Of a DNA stretch of 64,000 nucleotides, positions 1 to 8,571 are shown piece by piece. This DNA comes from 66-474 sp963771735 (GTDB taxonomy: Bacteria > Pseudomonadota > Gammaproteobacteria > Xanthomonadales > Rhodanobacteraceae). A program made the translations under genes and the position numbers. Below the pieces are notes generated by a model. That model was not told the DNA's origin. It saw only the letters and a list, made by a program, of their open reading frames with translations, and made no database searches. The stretch is from the NCBI GenBank assembly GCA_963771735.1, contig CAVYUN010000004.1, positions 310,001 through 374,000 on the forward strand, read 5' to 3'. Every line of letters starts with the position of its first letter. The first letter of the stretch is position 1.

Positions 1-923
1 AACGCCGCCGGGCACCTGCCGCCGTCATCGCCGAAGACCTTGCGATAAGCCCGGATGACGCAACCCGATTGCTGGAGCATCTCGAGTCATTGGGACTGGC
101 GACGCATCTGCCCGAGTCTCCCAAAGGCTATGTGGCGGTGGAGCCGGAACTTGCGATCGATGCGCTGATCAAGCAACGCCAGCGGACACTGGAACAGGCC
201 CGCGCAGCAGTTCCAATGCTTGCGAAAGCGTTCGCGCAGGCATCAGTCGATCATGCTGGTCAGCAGCTCACCTTGGAATTGATCACCAGCCATGCCCATC
301 TGGAATCGGTGTTGGCTCGCATGTTGGAGTCTTCTTGCAAGGAGATTCTGTCTTTTCAAAAGGCACCTGTTCTGGTACCTGTCACGCGATCCATTGGCGC
401 GGCAGCAGGAGTGAGGGGAATCCGGAGGCGTACTGTTTCGGATGAATCTCATCTGAAATTACCGGGAAAATTGGCGACGCTGGGTGAGGACATAGCGTGC
501 GGCGAGGAGGCACGAACTTTTTCCAAATTGCCTTTCAAGATGTTGATCGTGGACAGAAGCACCGCGGTCATCACTTTGGAAAGCCAGCGTCCGGACGCCC
601 CGACGTTGCAGATACATCGCAGTGCCTTGCTTGAGGCACTTTGCCTGTTGTTCGAATTCGTTTGGGAAAAGGCTACGCCCATCGTCACCGCCCGCGACGG
701 CGAAGCGAAGATGAAATCGGATGGCAATGGGCACGGGATCGACTCGGAGCAGGCCTTGATACCGCTGTTGAGCGCAGGACTCAACGACAAGGCGATCGCG
801 CAGGAGCTGAATATCTCCGCATCCACACTCAACCGGCGCATCGGCGATCTGATGTCGATCTATGGCGCGCGTACGCGTTTTCAACTCGGTTTGCAGGTCG
901 CCCGCTTGAACGGCGTTGCCTGA
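1..923 (+). CDS. TrmB/LuxR-type HTH transcriptional regulator, copy 1 (5' end outside window)
   Basis: Probable transcription factor, truncated by the left window edge. The frame is open from base 3 and its first residues (RRRAPAAVIAEDLA) align with residues about 29-42 of the paralogue just downstream, so the true start lies before the window. The N-terminal part is a winged-helix, TrmB-like segment. The middle is a TrmB/PLD-like effector region (FQKAPV, TFSKLPFKML). The C-terminus is a LuxR-like HTH (LNDKAIAQELNISASTL). Both HTH parts nearly match copy 2 while the centre differs strongly. The ligand and targets are unknown. It lies upstream of a large adhesin on the same strand, so control of that locus is a reasonable inference only. 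Confidence 0.75.
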   Translation, partial: RRRAPAAVIAEDLAISPDDATRLLEHLESLGLATHLPESPKGYVAVEPELAIDALIKQRQRTLEQARAAVPMLAKAFAQASVDHAGQQLTLELITSHAHLESVLARMLESSCKEILSFQKAPVLVPVTRSIGAAAGVRGIRRRTVSDESHLKLPGKLATLGEDIACGEEARTFSKLPFKMLIVDRSTAVITLESQRPDAPTLQIHRSALLEALCLLFEFVWEKATPIVTARDGEAKMKSDGNGHGIDSEQALIPLLSAGLNDKAIAQELNISASTLNRRIGDLMSIYGARTRFQLGLQVARLNGVA

Positions 924-1059
924 CATTGGCCCATCGTGGCGAGCGTTTCCGGATGGTTCAGCGGACAGACTCATGGCCCCAGCCTTGATTGATATATGCT
1001 TGCAGAACTCTCTTACGGCGGAGTGTCCGCGGGCATGTGACAAGTAGAGGTCGTGTGGT

Positions 1060-2076
1060 ATGGATGGTCCAGTTGAGCACGATGTCGATACAAGGCCGTT
1101 GGCGCTGTTGGGTATCGGTGATGCCGAGGAGCGCGTCTATCACTCCTTGCTGAAGCACCGCCGGGCACCCGCTGCCGTCATCGCCGACGATCTTGCGATG
1201 ACCGTGGATGATGCGACCGGACTGTTGGAGCATCTCGAATCATTGGGGCTGGGGACGCATCTGCCCGAGTCTCCCAAGGCCTACGTTGCGGTGGAGCCGG
1301 AACTGGCCATCGATGCGCTGATAAAGCAGCGCCAGCACGCGCTGGAACAGGCGCGCAAGGAAGTGCCAATCCTTGCGAAGACGTTCGCTCAGGCTGCAGT
1401 TGACCACGCGGACCAGCAAGCCATCATAGAATCTGTTGCAGATCGCGCTCATCTTCGTCGTGTGCTGGCTCAACTGAATCAGTCGTCCCGGACTGATCTG
1501 ATGGTCTTTCAAAAAGGTCCGGTTGTCCTGCTCGGCGAGCAGTTCATGGGCGACACGGTTACAGAGGCCCAGGTTCGAACAGTTTCGGATGAGTCCTATC
1601 TCGCGGCACCCGGAGCGCTTGAGGGTCTGTACAAGGATATGGCGCGTGGCGAACAGGCACGGACATTCTCCAGATTGCCCTTCAAGATGGTGATTGCCGA
1701 CAAGCGCACGGCGCTTATCAATCTGGACGCGCAGGACCCGGATGCGTCGAAAATCCTGATCCATCGCAGCACGCTGCTCGAAGCTTTGTGCTTGCTGTTC
1801 GAGTTCGTGTGGGAAAAGGCAACGCCAATCGTCACTGCCCGCGACGGTGAGGTAAAGGTGAGGCCGGATCACAATGGGCACGCAAGCGAATCAGCGCAGG
1901 CCCTAATACCCCTGCTAAGCGCGGGACTCAACGACAAGGCGATCGCGCAGAAACTGAACATCTCGGCCTCCACGCTGAACCGCCGCATGGGTGACCTGAT
2001 GTCGATCTACGATGCACGCACGCGCTTTCAACTCGGTCTGCAGATCGCGCGCCTGAACGATGTCCACTCGGGATAG
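1060..2076 (+). CDS. TrmB/LuxR-type HTH transcriptional regulator, copy 2
   Basis: A complete 338-residue paralogue of the preceding gene. It has an N-terminal TrmB-like winged helix (about residues 15-95, with LLEHLESLGL), a central effector-like region (about 125-265, with TDLMVFQKGP and LLEALCLLFEFVWE), and a C-terminal LuxR-like HTH (about 285-335, with GLNDKAIAQKLNISAS). The ATG at 1060 follows a weak AGAGG element. The 136 bp between the two regulators shows no terminator. The HTH regions are close to copy 1 and the sensor core is diverged, which suggests related DNA sites but different signals. The family is recognised from domain layout; the function of this pair is not known. Confidence 0.8.
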   Translation: MDGPVEHDVDTRPLALLGIGDAEERVYHSLLKHRRAPAAVIADDLAMTVDDATGLLEHLESLGLGTHLPESPKAYVAVEPELAIDALIKQRQHALEQARKEVPILAKTFAQAAVDHADQQAIIESVADRAHLRRVLAQLNQSSRTDLMVFQKGPVVLLGEQFMGDTVTEAQVRTVSDESYLAAPGALEGLYKDMARGEQARTFSRLPFKMVIADKRTALINLDAQDPDASKILIHRSTLLEALCLLFEFVWEKATPIVTARDGEVKVRPDHNGHASESAQALIPLLSAGLNDKAIAQKLNISASTLNRRMGDLMSIYDARTRFQLGLQIARLNDVHSG

Positions 2077-2428
2077 ACATTATTCCGCTGTCGCGTCAGC
2101 TACACGCACATTGCGAGACGATTGCATCGGGTGACAGATTTCCTTCATGGAAGTAATCGGTCACGCTTTCCTATTGCACACACTGCGTGACCTGCGTAAA
2201 ACTCGCTGGGTAGTTCGCAGCATGCGACGTGCGTGAGCTCGCGCTTGCGGTCAAAGCGTGGCGAGGGACTTGGACGATTTGAATCAACTGGAATGGCGCA
2301 CCGCTAGACGGTGACTGCCAAGGGTGGCTTTGTCTCGAAGATAACCACGACCCCCTTCGTTCCTGACGTATTAGAGCCTAGTGATGCAGGCACACCCGGG
2401 CATCACCCGACAATCCTGGAGTTGATAG
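2077..2428 (+). other. intergenic region upstream of the adhesin gene
   Basis: About 350 bp without a supported gene between the regulator pair and the adhesin. An open frame running from 2311 into the adhesin start is out of frame with it and has no family resemblance. No intrinsic terminator or convincing sigma-70 promoter was recognised. Because it separates two tandem regulators from a surface adhesin, this is the place to look for their operator. Confidence 0.4.
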
Positions 2429-5400
2429 ATGAACAAGAAGATTTACAGCCTGGTTTGGAACAAGTCCCTCAAGCAGATCGTTGTTGCGTCGGAGCTTGCG
2501 ACTGCCAACGGTGGTGGCGCTTCGGACGGATGTGCTTCGGGCGATCGACTGGGAGGATGGCGGCGATCCGGATTGGCTGTGGCGTTGACATTTGCGCTGG
2601 GGCTATTGCCTCTGGCAGCGTTCAGCGCAACACACGCGCAAGCCTCCAGCCAACACGCGAGCTCGACTGCGCACGCCGCCAAGGTCAATCGGGCGTGGAG
2701 TGAGTCTGTTGCCACTGGCTCGGGTGATGGTTCGAAAGGCGCTGCAGCGAGCGCGCACCACACCGTCGCTGTTGCTACCGACGATGCGTTTGGAAATCTG
2801 AGCATAGCAATTGGAGACCAGGCGTTCACGGATGTTGGTGGCGCAACGATTTCGCCGGTATCCCCGCTGGTTGCCAATTCCGGCTCGTACACGCATTACT
2901 TCGATGCCAATGGCCCGATGGACGGCAGCGACGATGCCAACGCCACCGGTGCCTATTCGGTTGCTGCGGGCTCCAACGCCAGCGCCAGCGGCGATTATTC
3001 GACTGCCGTCGGCCCATCCTCGACAGCCAGTGGCACGGGTGCGAGTGCGTTCGGCGACAACGCCTACGCTTCGGGTGACGGCAGCACGGCGCTGGGCCAG
3101 AACTCTGCTGCGAGTGGTCTGGACGCGACTGCGGTGGGTTACGGCTCGGCGGCGGTGGGCAGCAACGACATTGCGCTGGGCAACGGCGCGACGACCGGCG
3201 GGAATGCCGGCAACAACATCGCGATCGGCACGGGTGCCTACGCGGGCAGTTACTACGGCAGCAATATTGCAATCGGACAGAATGCACGTGCTGCAGGCGC
3301 GGGCAAATACACAATGGCGCTTGGTCGCGGTGCGAGCGCGGATGGCAAGTACGCCATCGCGGTGGGAAATGAAGCGGTTGCGTCGAACAATCTCAGCATG
3401 GCCATCGGAGCGCACTCGACGGCGGCTGGATCAGTTTCCACCGCGGTTGGCGAGTACTCGGTTGCGGGCGATGCCGGGGCGACGGCGGTCGGCAGCTTCT
3501 CGTACGCGACCGCGGCGGAGAGCACCGCGTTGGGCTTTTCCGCGTTCGCCACGGGGCGAAGTGCGACGGCACTTGGAGAGAATGCCCACGCGGCAACGTA
3601 TGCCACTGCGGTTGGCGCGAACAGTTATGCCAACGCATATGGAGCGAATGCATTTGGTACTTTTGCATTTGCCGCGGGCCTGAATAGCAGTGCGTTCGGC
3701 GCAGATTCGGCGGCGCTCGGCATTGGTTCGGTCGCGGTGGGCGACTTTGCGTACAGCAGCGGTTCGCACAGCAGTGCGTTCGGGTATTTTTCGGCAGCCA
3801 CGGGCTACGCTGGAACCGCGCTCGGCAGCAGTGCCCTGGCTGTAGGTGATTCGTCGATCGCGGTTGGCAACACAAGCCTGGCGCTGGGCGACTACGGCAC
3901 GGCGGTGGGCCCGTTCGCTGTGGCTCAAGGCTACTCGTCGGTGGCCCTCGGTGATACGGCCAACGCGCTGAGCGATAACGGCATCGCCATCGGCAAGAAC
4001 TCGTACGTAGCCGCGACTGGCCGACTGAGCAGCAACTATTACTCAAGCACTTATTCGATTGTTCCCACGGATGGCATCGCGATCGGTGCGGGCGCAAGCG
4101 TGACCGGCGTGAAGGGCATGGCTCTCGGGTACGGGGCCGAGGCGACCAGCCAATACGCGACAGCACTTGGTGCGGGCAGTGCGGCCGACAACCGTTACGG
4201 AACGGCCGTGGGTGCGCAGTCGATGGCATCGGGCCGTTACTCGAGTGCATTCGGCGCCAAGGCCCAGGCCACCGATTTTGCTGCCACAGCAATGGGCGAG
4301 GGTGCCAATGCCAGCGGCAATGAAAGCACGGCAGTGGGACTGGGAGCATTTGCCACCAAACCGGAAAGTACGGCGGTAGGCGTGGCTTCCGGCGCATTGG
4401 GTTACTACAGCACGGCCATGGGTTTCGGTGCGGACGCCGTGGGTGATCGCAGTGCCGCCTTCGGCGTGGAGGCGTCGGCAACCGGCGCCGATAGCACAGC
4501 TATCGGCAAGTACGCGACGGCATCCGGTACGGCCAGCACTGCCCTCGGCAAATACTCGACCGCATCCGGTGCTGGTGCCAGCGCGATCGGGGCCTATGCC
4601 GTTGCATCTGGTGCAGGTTCGACTGCGTTGGGCGTGCAGGCAGCTGCACGCGGTGATCTTGCTACAGCGGTTGGTGTGGCTTCGAACGCGAGCGGTAATC
4701 AGTCCATTGCGCAAGGCTATGGTGCGACGACAGATCAAGGGGCAACCAATGGGGTGGCCATCGGTACGGACACCACGACCACGGGAGTTGCCGGTACTGC
4801 GGTTGGTGCCTACGCTTCGGCAAGCGGGTATGCCGCCACGTCGTTGGGAATGGGCGCTGCGGCGCAAGGTGATTCGTCACTGGCACTGGGCAACACGAGC
4901 CTGGCTACGGGCGACTACGGCACGGCGGTGGGGCCGTTCGCGGTGGCGCAAGGCTACTCGTCTGTGGCGTTGGGCGACACGGCCAACGCGCTGAGCGACA
5001 ACAGCATCGCGATTGGCAAGAACTCGTCTGTAGCTGCCACGGGCCGAGTGGGGAACTACTTCACCGGCTACAGCACGGTACCGACGCAAGGCGTCGCAAT
5101 CGGTGCGAACAGCAGCGTAATCGGTGTCGAAGGCGCCGCGTTCGGATTCCAAGCGAGCGCAATCGGTAATTACAGCGTTGCTGAAGGGAACAATAGCCGC
5201 GCGTACGGCGCGGGCGACATTGCAATGGGTAATGGCGCGGTGGCGAACAGCGGCAGTTACGGGAGCGCTGCGGCGACAGCAGTGGGGTCGAATGCGAGTG
5301 CGACCTACGCGGGTGCCTCGGCGTTCGGCAATTACGCTGGGGCTGCGGCGCCTGTGTCGACCGCACTTGGCAGCCATAGTGCTGCATCTGATCTTGGCGC

Positions 5401-7033
5401 CACGGCTGTGGGCGCTTATGCCGCCGCCAGCAGCAAATACAGCTCCGCTTTCGGTATGGCGGCTCACGCCACTGGCGACAATGCGGTTGCTGTCGGTTTC
5501 GAAGCCAATGCCGAGACTTTCGGTACTGCCGTGGGCAGCCATGCCTACGCTGGCAGCTATGGCAGCGCGGCTTTCGGTTTCGCCGCGCAGGCGCAAGGAC
5601 AGCAGTCGGTGGCGCTCGGCATGAGTTCGAACGCGCACGGCTATCAGTCAGTTGCCGAAGGGTTTCGCGCTTCGGTCGGCGAATACGCGACCGGTGGCAT
5701 CGCGATCGGCAGCTATGCCGAGGGCATGGGGTACAACAGTACCGCATTGGGTTTCGATGCAACAGCTACGGGTGACTCGTCCGTGGCACTGGGCACATTC
5801 ACAGTGGCGAGTGGTGACTATGGCACCGCGGTCGGACCATTCGCGGTTGCGCAAGGTTACTCGTCGGTAGCACTGGGTGACACGGCCAATGCGTTGGGTG
5901 ACAACAGCGTGGCCGTCGGCAAGAATGCGTATGCCGGCAGCCAGAACAGCATTGCGATCGGCGGCAACTCCTACGTGTCGGCATCCGCTTACGCCGGCCC
6001 CAACTATGGATATGCTTCGGAGCCGACGCAGGGCGTCGCGATCGGACAGAACGCCAGTGTGACAGGATTCGTTGGTACCGCGATCGGTACCGATGCGTCG
6101 GCAAGTGGTAAGTACGGGACGGCAGTGGGCAATAATGCGCGGGCCGCCGGCTACTACACCTCCGCGTTTGGTTCCAATGCGTACGCTTACGGCCAGGGCG
6201 ACGTGGCGATGGGCCGGAATGCGCTTGCGGACAGCACAGGTACCCTCACGGTACCCACTGCGCCAGCCCCGTTCTGCGTATTCATCCTGGGTCGCAGGGT
6301 CTGTCATTACGGTGCCGGTTCGGCGACCGCGGTGGGCAACAACGCAGTGGCTTCGGGCGAAGGGGCAACGGCCTTTGGCGACTGGGCGAGCGCCACGGGC
6401 AAATACTCGGTTGCGGTCGGCAACGCTGCGGCGAGCGGCGACTACAGCATTGCCATCGGGCGCCAAGCCAAGGCGGTTGGCGACAACAGTGTTGCATTCG
6501 GTCAATTCGCAGTATCCGCGGGCACCGGCAGCATGGCGTTCGGTCACAAGGCGTACGCGGCAGCGGATTACTCCACGGCCGTGGGTGCCTATTCGAATGC
6601 GGGCGCCACCTATGCATCGGCATTCGGTGTCGGGGCGGCTGCGACCGATCTCGGTGCCACGGCGCTGGGTCTGAGCAGTGATGCGGCTGGCTACGCCTCG
6701 ACGGCGCTCGGCACGAATTCCGTCGCACTGGGCGATCGTTCGATCGCTGCCGGCTTCCATGCTTATACCAGCGCCGATGCATCCAACAGTGCCGCATTCG
6801 GGTTGGGTGCGTCCGTTTACGGAAGTGCGGGAACCGCCGTCGGTTACGTGGCCAACGCTTCCGGCTATGCAAGTGCTTCGTTCGGCGCACACGCGTCGGC
6901 CGTGGGCGACTCATCGGTAGCAGTGGGCAACACGAGCCTGGCGACGGGCGACTACAGCACGGCGGTGGGACCGTTTGCGGTGGCGCAGGGTTACTCGTCC
7001 GTCGCGTTGGGACACGGCCAATGCGCTGGGTGA
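2429..7033 (+). CDS. trimeric autotransporter adhesin, N-terminal part (frame ends prematurely)
   Basis: N-terminal 1534 residues of a YadA-type (type Vc) surface adhesin. The start MNKKIYSLVWNKSLKQIVVA is an extended signal-peptide (ESPR) motif, followed by a hydrophobic export segment (about residues 50-67). The ATG at 2429 follows GGAG at about 9 bases. From about residue 170 nearly everything is YadA-head repeat of roughly 14 residues (pattern A.A.G..S.A.G), which folds as a left-handed beta-roll in this family. A larger unit marked by GDYGTAVGPFAVAQGYSS recurs at 3887, 4910, 5813 and 6947. The frame ends at 7033 because two bases are missing near 7013 relative to the other unit copies; the homologous protein continues in the next frame. 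No membrane anchor is present in this piece. Confidence 0.85.
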   Translation: MNKKIYSLVWNKSLKQIVVASELATANGGGASDGCASGDRLGGWRRSGLAVALTFALGLLPLAAFSATHAQASSQHASSTAHAAKVNRAWSESVATGSGDGSKGAAASAHHTVAVATDDAFGNLSIAIGDQAFTDVGGATISPVSPLVANSGSYTHYFDANGPMDGSDDANATGAYSVAAGSNASASGDYSTAVGPSSTASGTGASAFGDNAYASGDGSTALGQNSAASGLDATAVGYGSAAVGSNDIALGNGATTGGNAGNNIAIGTGAYAGSYYGSNIAIGQNARAAGAGKYTMALGRGASADGKYAIAVGNEAVASNNLSMAIGAHSTAAGSVSTAVGEYSVAGDAGATAVGSFSYATAAESTALGFSAFATGRSATALGENAHAATYATAVGANSYANAYGANAFGTFAFAAGLNSSAFGADSAALGIGSVAVGDFAYSSGSHSSAFGYFSAATGYAGTALGSSALAVGDSSIAVGNTSLALGDYGTAVGPFAVAQGYSSVALGDTANALSDNGIAIGKNSYVAATGRLSSNYYSSTYSIVPTDGIAIGAGASVTGVKGMALGYGAEATSQYATALGAGSAADNRYGTAVGAQSMASGRYSSAFGAKAQATDFAATAMGEGANASGNESTAVGLGAFATKPESTAVGVASGALGYYSTAMGFGADAVGDRSAAFGVEASATGADSTAIGKYATASGTASTALGKYSTASGAGASAIGAYAVASGAGSTALGVQAAARGDLATAVGVASNASGNQSIAQGYGATTDQGATNGVAIGTDTTTTGVAGTAVGAYASASGYAATSLGMGAAAQGDSSLALGNTSLATGDYGTAVGPFAVAQGYSSVALGDTANALSDNSIAIGKNSSVAATGRVGNYFTGYSTVPTQGVAIGANSSVIGVEGAAFGFQASAIGNYSVAEGNNSRAYGAGDIAMGNGAVANSGSYGSAAATAVGSNASATYAGASAFGNYAGAAAPVSTALGSHSAASDLGATAVGAYAAASSKYSSAFGMAAHATGDNAVAVGFEANAETFGTAVGSHAYAGSYGSAAFGFAAQAQGQQSVALGMSSNAHGYQSVAEGFRASVGEYATGGIAIGSYAEGMGYNSTALGFDATATGDSSVALGTFTVASGDYGTAVGPFAVAQGYSSVALGDTANALGDNSVAVGKNAYAGSQNSIAIGGNSYVSASAYAGPNYGYASEPTQGVAIGQNASVTGFVGTAIGTDASASGKYGTAVGNNARAAGYYTSAFGSNAYAYGQGDVAMGRNALADSTGTLTVPTAPAPFCVFILGRRVCHYGAGSATAVGNNAVASGEGATAFGDWASATGKYSVAVGNAAASGDYSIAIGRQAKAVGDNSVAFGQFAVSAGTGSMAFGHKAYAAADYSTAVGAYSNAGATYASAFGVGAAATDLGATALGLSSDAAGYASTALGTNSVALGDRSIAAGFHAYTSADASNSAAFGLGASVYGSAGTAVGYVANASGYASASFGAHASAVGDSSVAVGNTSLATGDYSTAVGPFAVAQGYSSVALGHGQCAG

Positions 7034-8571
7034 CCACAGCGTTGCGGTCGGCAGCAATTCCTATGTGGGCAGCCAGAACGGCATCGCGATTGGTAGTGGC
7101 GCGTACGTGGCCGCGACGGGTTCGAAGGAGAACAAGTATGGTTCGACCTACCAGGCGCCCACACAAGGCATTGCGATCGGCACGAACGCACGCGTGACTG
7201 GCGTGTATGGCGTGGCGCTGGGCATCAATGCTTCGGCGGAAAGCCCCAACTCCATCGCGATCGGCACCAATGCCTATGTCACCGGCAAGTACGGCACCGC
7301 GATCGGCCGCTATGCCTATGCGGGCGGCAAGTATGCGACGGCCATCGGAGAAGGCGCGCGTGCGACCGGTTTGTACTCGACGGCGATCGGCTCGAACTCG
7401 AGGGCATCCGGCGACATATCGACGGCGGTCGGCTTCGATGCCTACGCGAATGGCAGGTATGCAACCGCAGTCGGTGCGGCTGCATATGCTGCGTATCGGT
7501 GGGCGCGTCGCTGGGCATCAGTGCCCGCGCCGGAGGCTATGGATCGGTAGCGGTCGGCAATGACAGCGTGGCGTATCAGGCCGGAAGCATGGCTATCGGA
7601 TACCACGCTCATACGGGGCAATTCGGCGGATACGCAACCAACGCCATGGCGCTCGGGTACTACGCGAGTGCCCAAGGTTATGCCAGCCTCGCAGAGGGCA
7701 GCAATGCCTTGGCGCAGGGATCTTCATCCATCGCAATCGGCAACACGAGCCTGGCGACGGGCGATTACGGCACGGCGGTGGGCCCGTTTGCGGTGGCGCA
7801 GGGTTACTCGTCCGTCGCGTTTGGGGACACGGCCAATGCGCTGGGTGACCACAGCGTTGCGGTCGGCAGCAATTCCTATGTGGGCAGCCAGAACGGCATC
7901 GCGATTGGTAGTGGCGCGTACGTGGCCGCGGCGGGCTCGAAGGAGAACAAGTATGGTTCGACCTACCAGGCGCCGACACAAGGCATTGCGATCGGCACAA
8001 CGCGCGCGTGACCGGCGAGTACGGCGTGGCGCTGGGCAACAATGCTTCGGCGGAAAGCCCCAACTCCATCGCGATCGGCACCAAGCCTATGTCACCGGCA
8101 AGTACGGCACCGCCATCGGCCACTATGCCTATGCCGTCGGCAAGTACGGTACGGCCATCGGAGAAGGCGCGCGTGCGACCGGTTTGTATTCGACAGCGAT
8201 CGGCTCGAACTCAAGGGCGTCCGGCGATATGTCGACGGCGGTCGGCTTCAATGCCCACACGAATGGCAGGTATTCAACTGCTGTCGGCGCGGCTGCATAT
8301 GCCGCGTTCGGTGGCGCGTCGCTTCGGCGACAGTGCCCGCGCCGGAGGCTATGGCTCGATAGCGGTCGGCAATGACAGCGTGGCGTACGGCCGGAAGCAT
8401 GGCATCGGATACCACGTCATGCTGGGCGACATAGCGGTGGATATGCAAGCAACGCCATGGCGATCGGTACCATAAGCAATGCGAGGGTTATGCCAGCACC
8501 GCATTGGGCTTCAATGCAGTGGCCACGGGTTCCTCGTCCGTGGCGATGGGTAGACACGAGCGTGGCCAGTG
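6947..8571 (+). repeat. two near-identical ~812-bp tandem units within the adhesin gene
   Basis: Units begin at 6947 and 7760, and the next marker copy is at 8571, giving spacings of 813 and 811 bp. Each unit runs GDYxTAVGPFAVAQGYSS, then a TANALGDHSVAVGSNSY segment, then SKENKYGSTYQAPTQG, then TGKYGTAIG and GARATGLYSTAIGSN. Long stretches are almost identical in DNA, unlike the older units at 3887, 4910 and 5813 (spacings 1023, 903 and 1134 bp, all multiples of three), so this pair is the most recent duplication. Nearly all frame breaks of the gene fall inside it. Confidence 0.85.
7014..8560 (+). pseudogene. frame-broken middle of the trimeric autotransporter adhesin
   Basis: Adhesin head repeats continue here but hop between frames. 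Homologous coding runs are about 7014-7496 (frame of base 6975), 7499-8000, 8008-8085, 8088-8320, 8326-8385, then several short pieces to 8560. Comparison of the two ~812-bp units shows the causes: -2 at ~7013, about +2 at ~7497, -1 at ~7999 (the other copy has one more base), -1 at ~8087, another shift at ~8324, and three or more between 8385 and 8555. The DNA itself stays highly similar between units, so this is not random decay over the whole segment. Consensus error in near-identical tandem repeats is the likeliest cause; a genuinely inactivated gene is the alternative. Confidence 0.7.

Noticed and set aside
2311..2703. Separate gene upstream of and overlapping the adhesin start
   Set aside because: Out of frame with the adhesin, no signal, no family; the ESPR start at 2429 is decisive.
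6947..8571. Phase variation of the adhesin by simple-repeat slippage
   Set aside because: The indels are scattered and not in homopolymers or short tandem tracts, so classical slipped-strand switching does not explain them.
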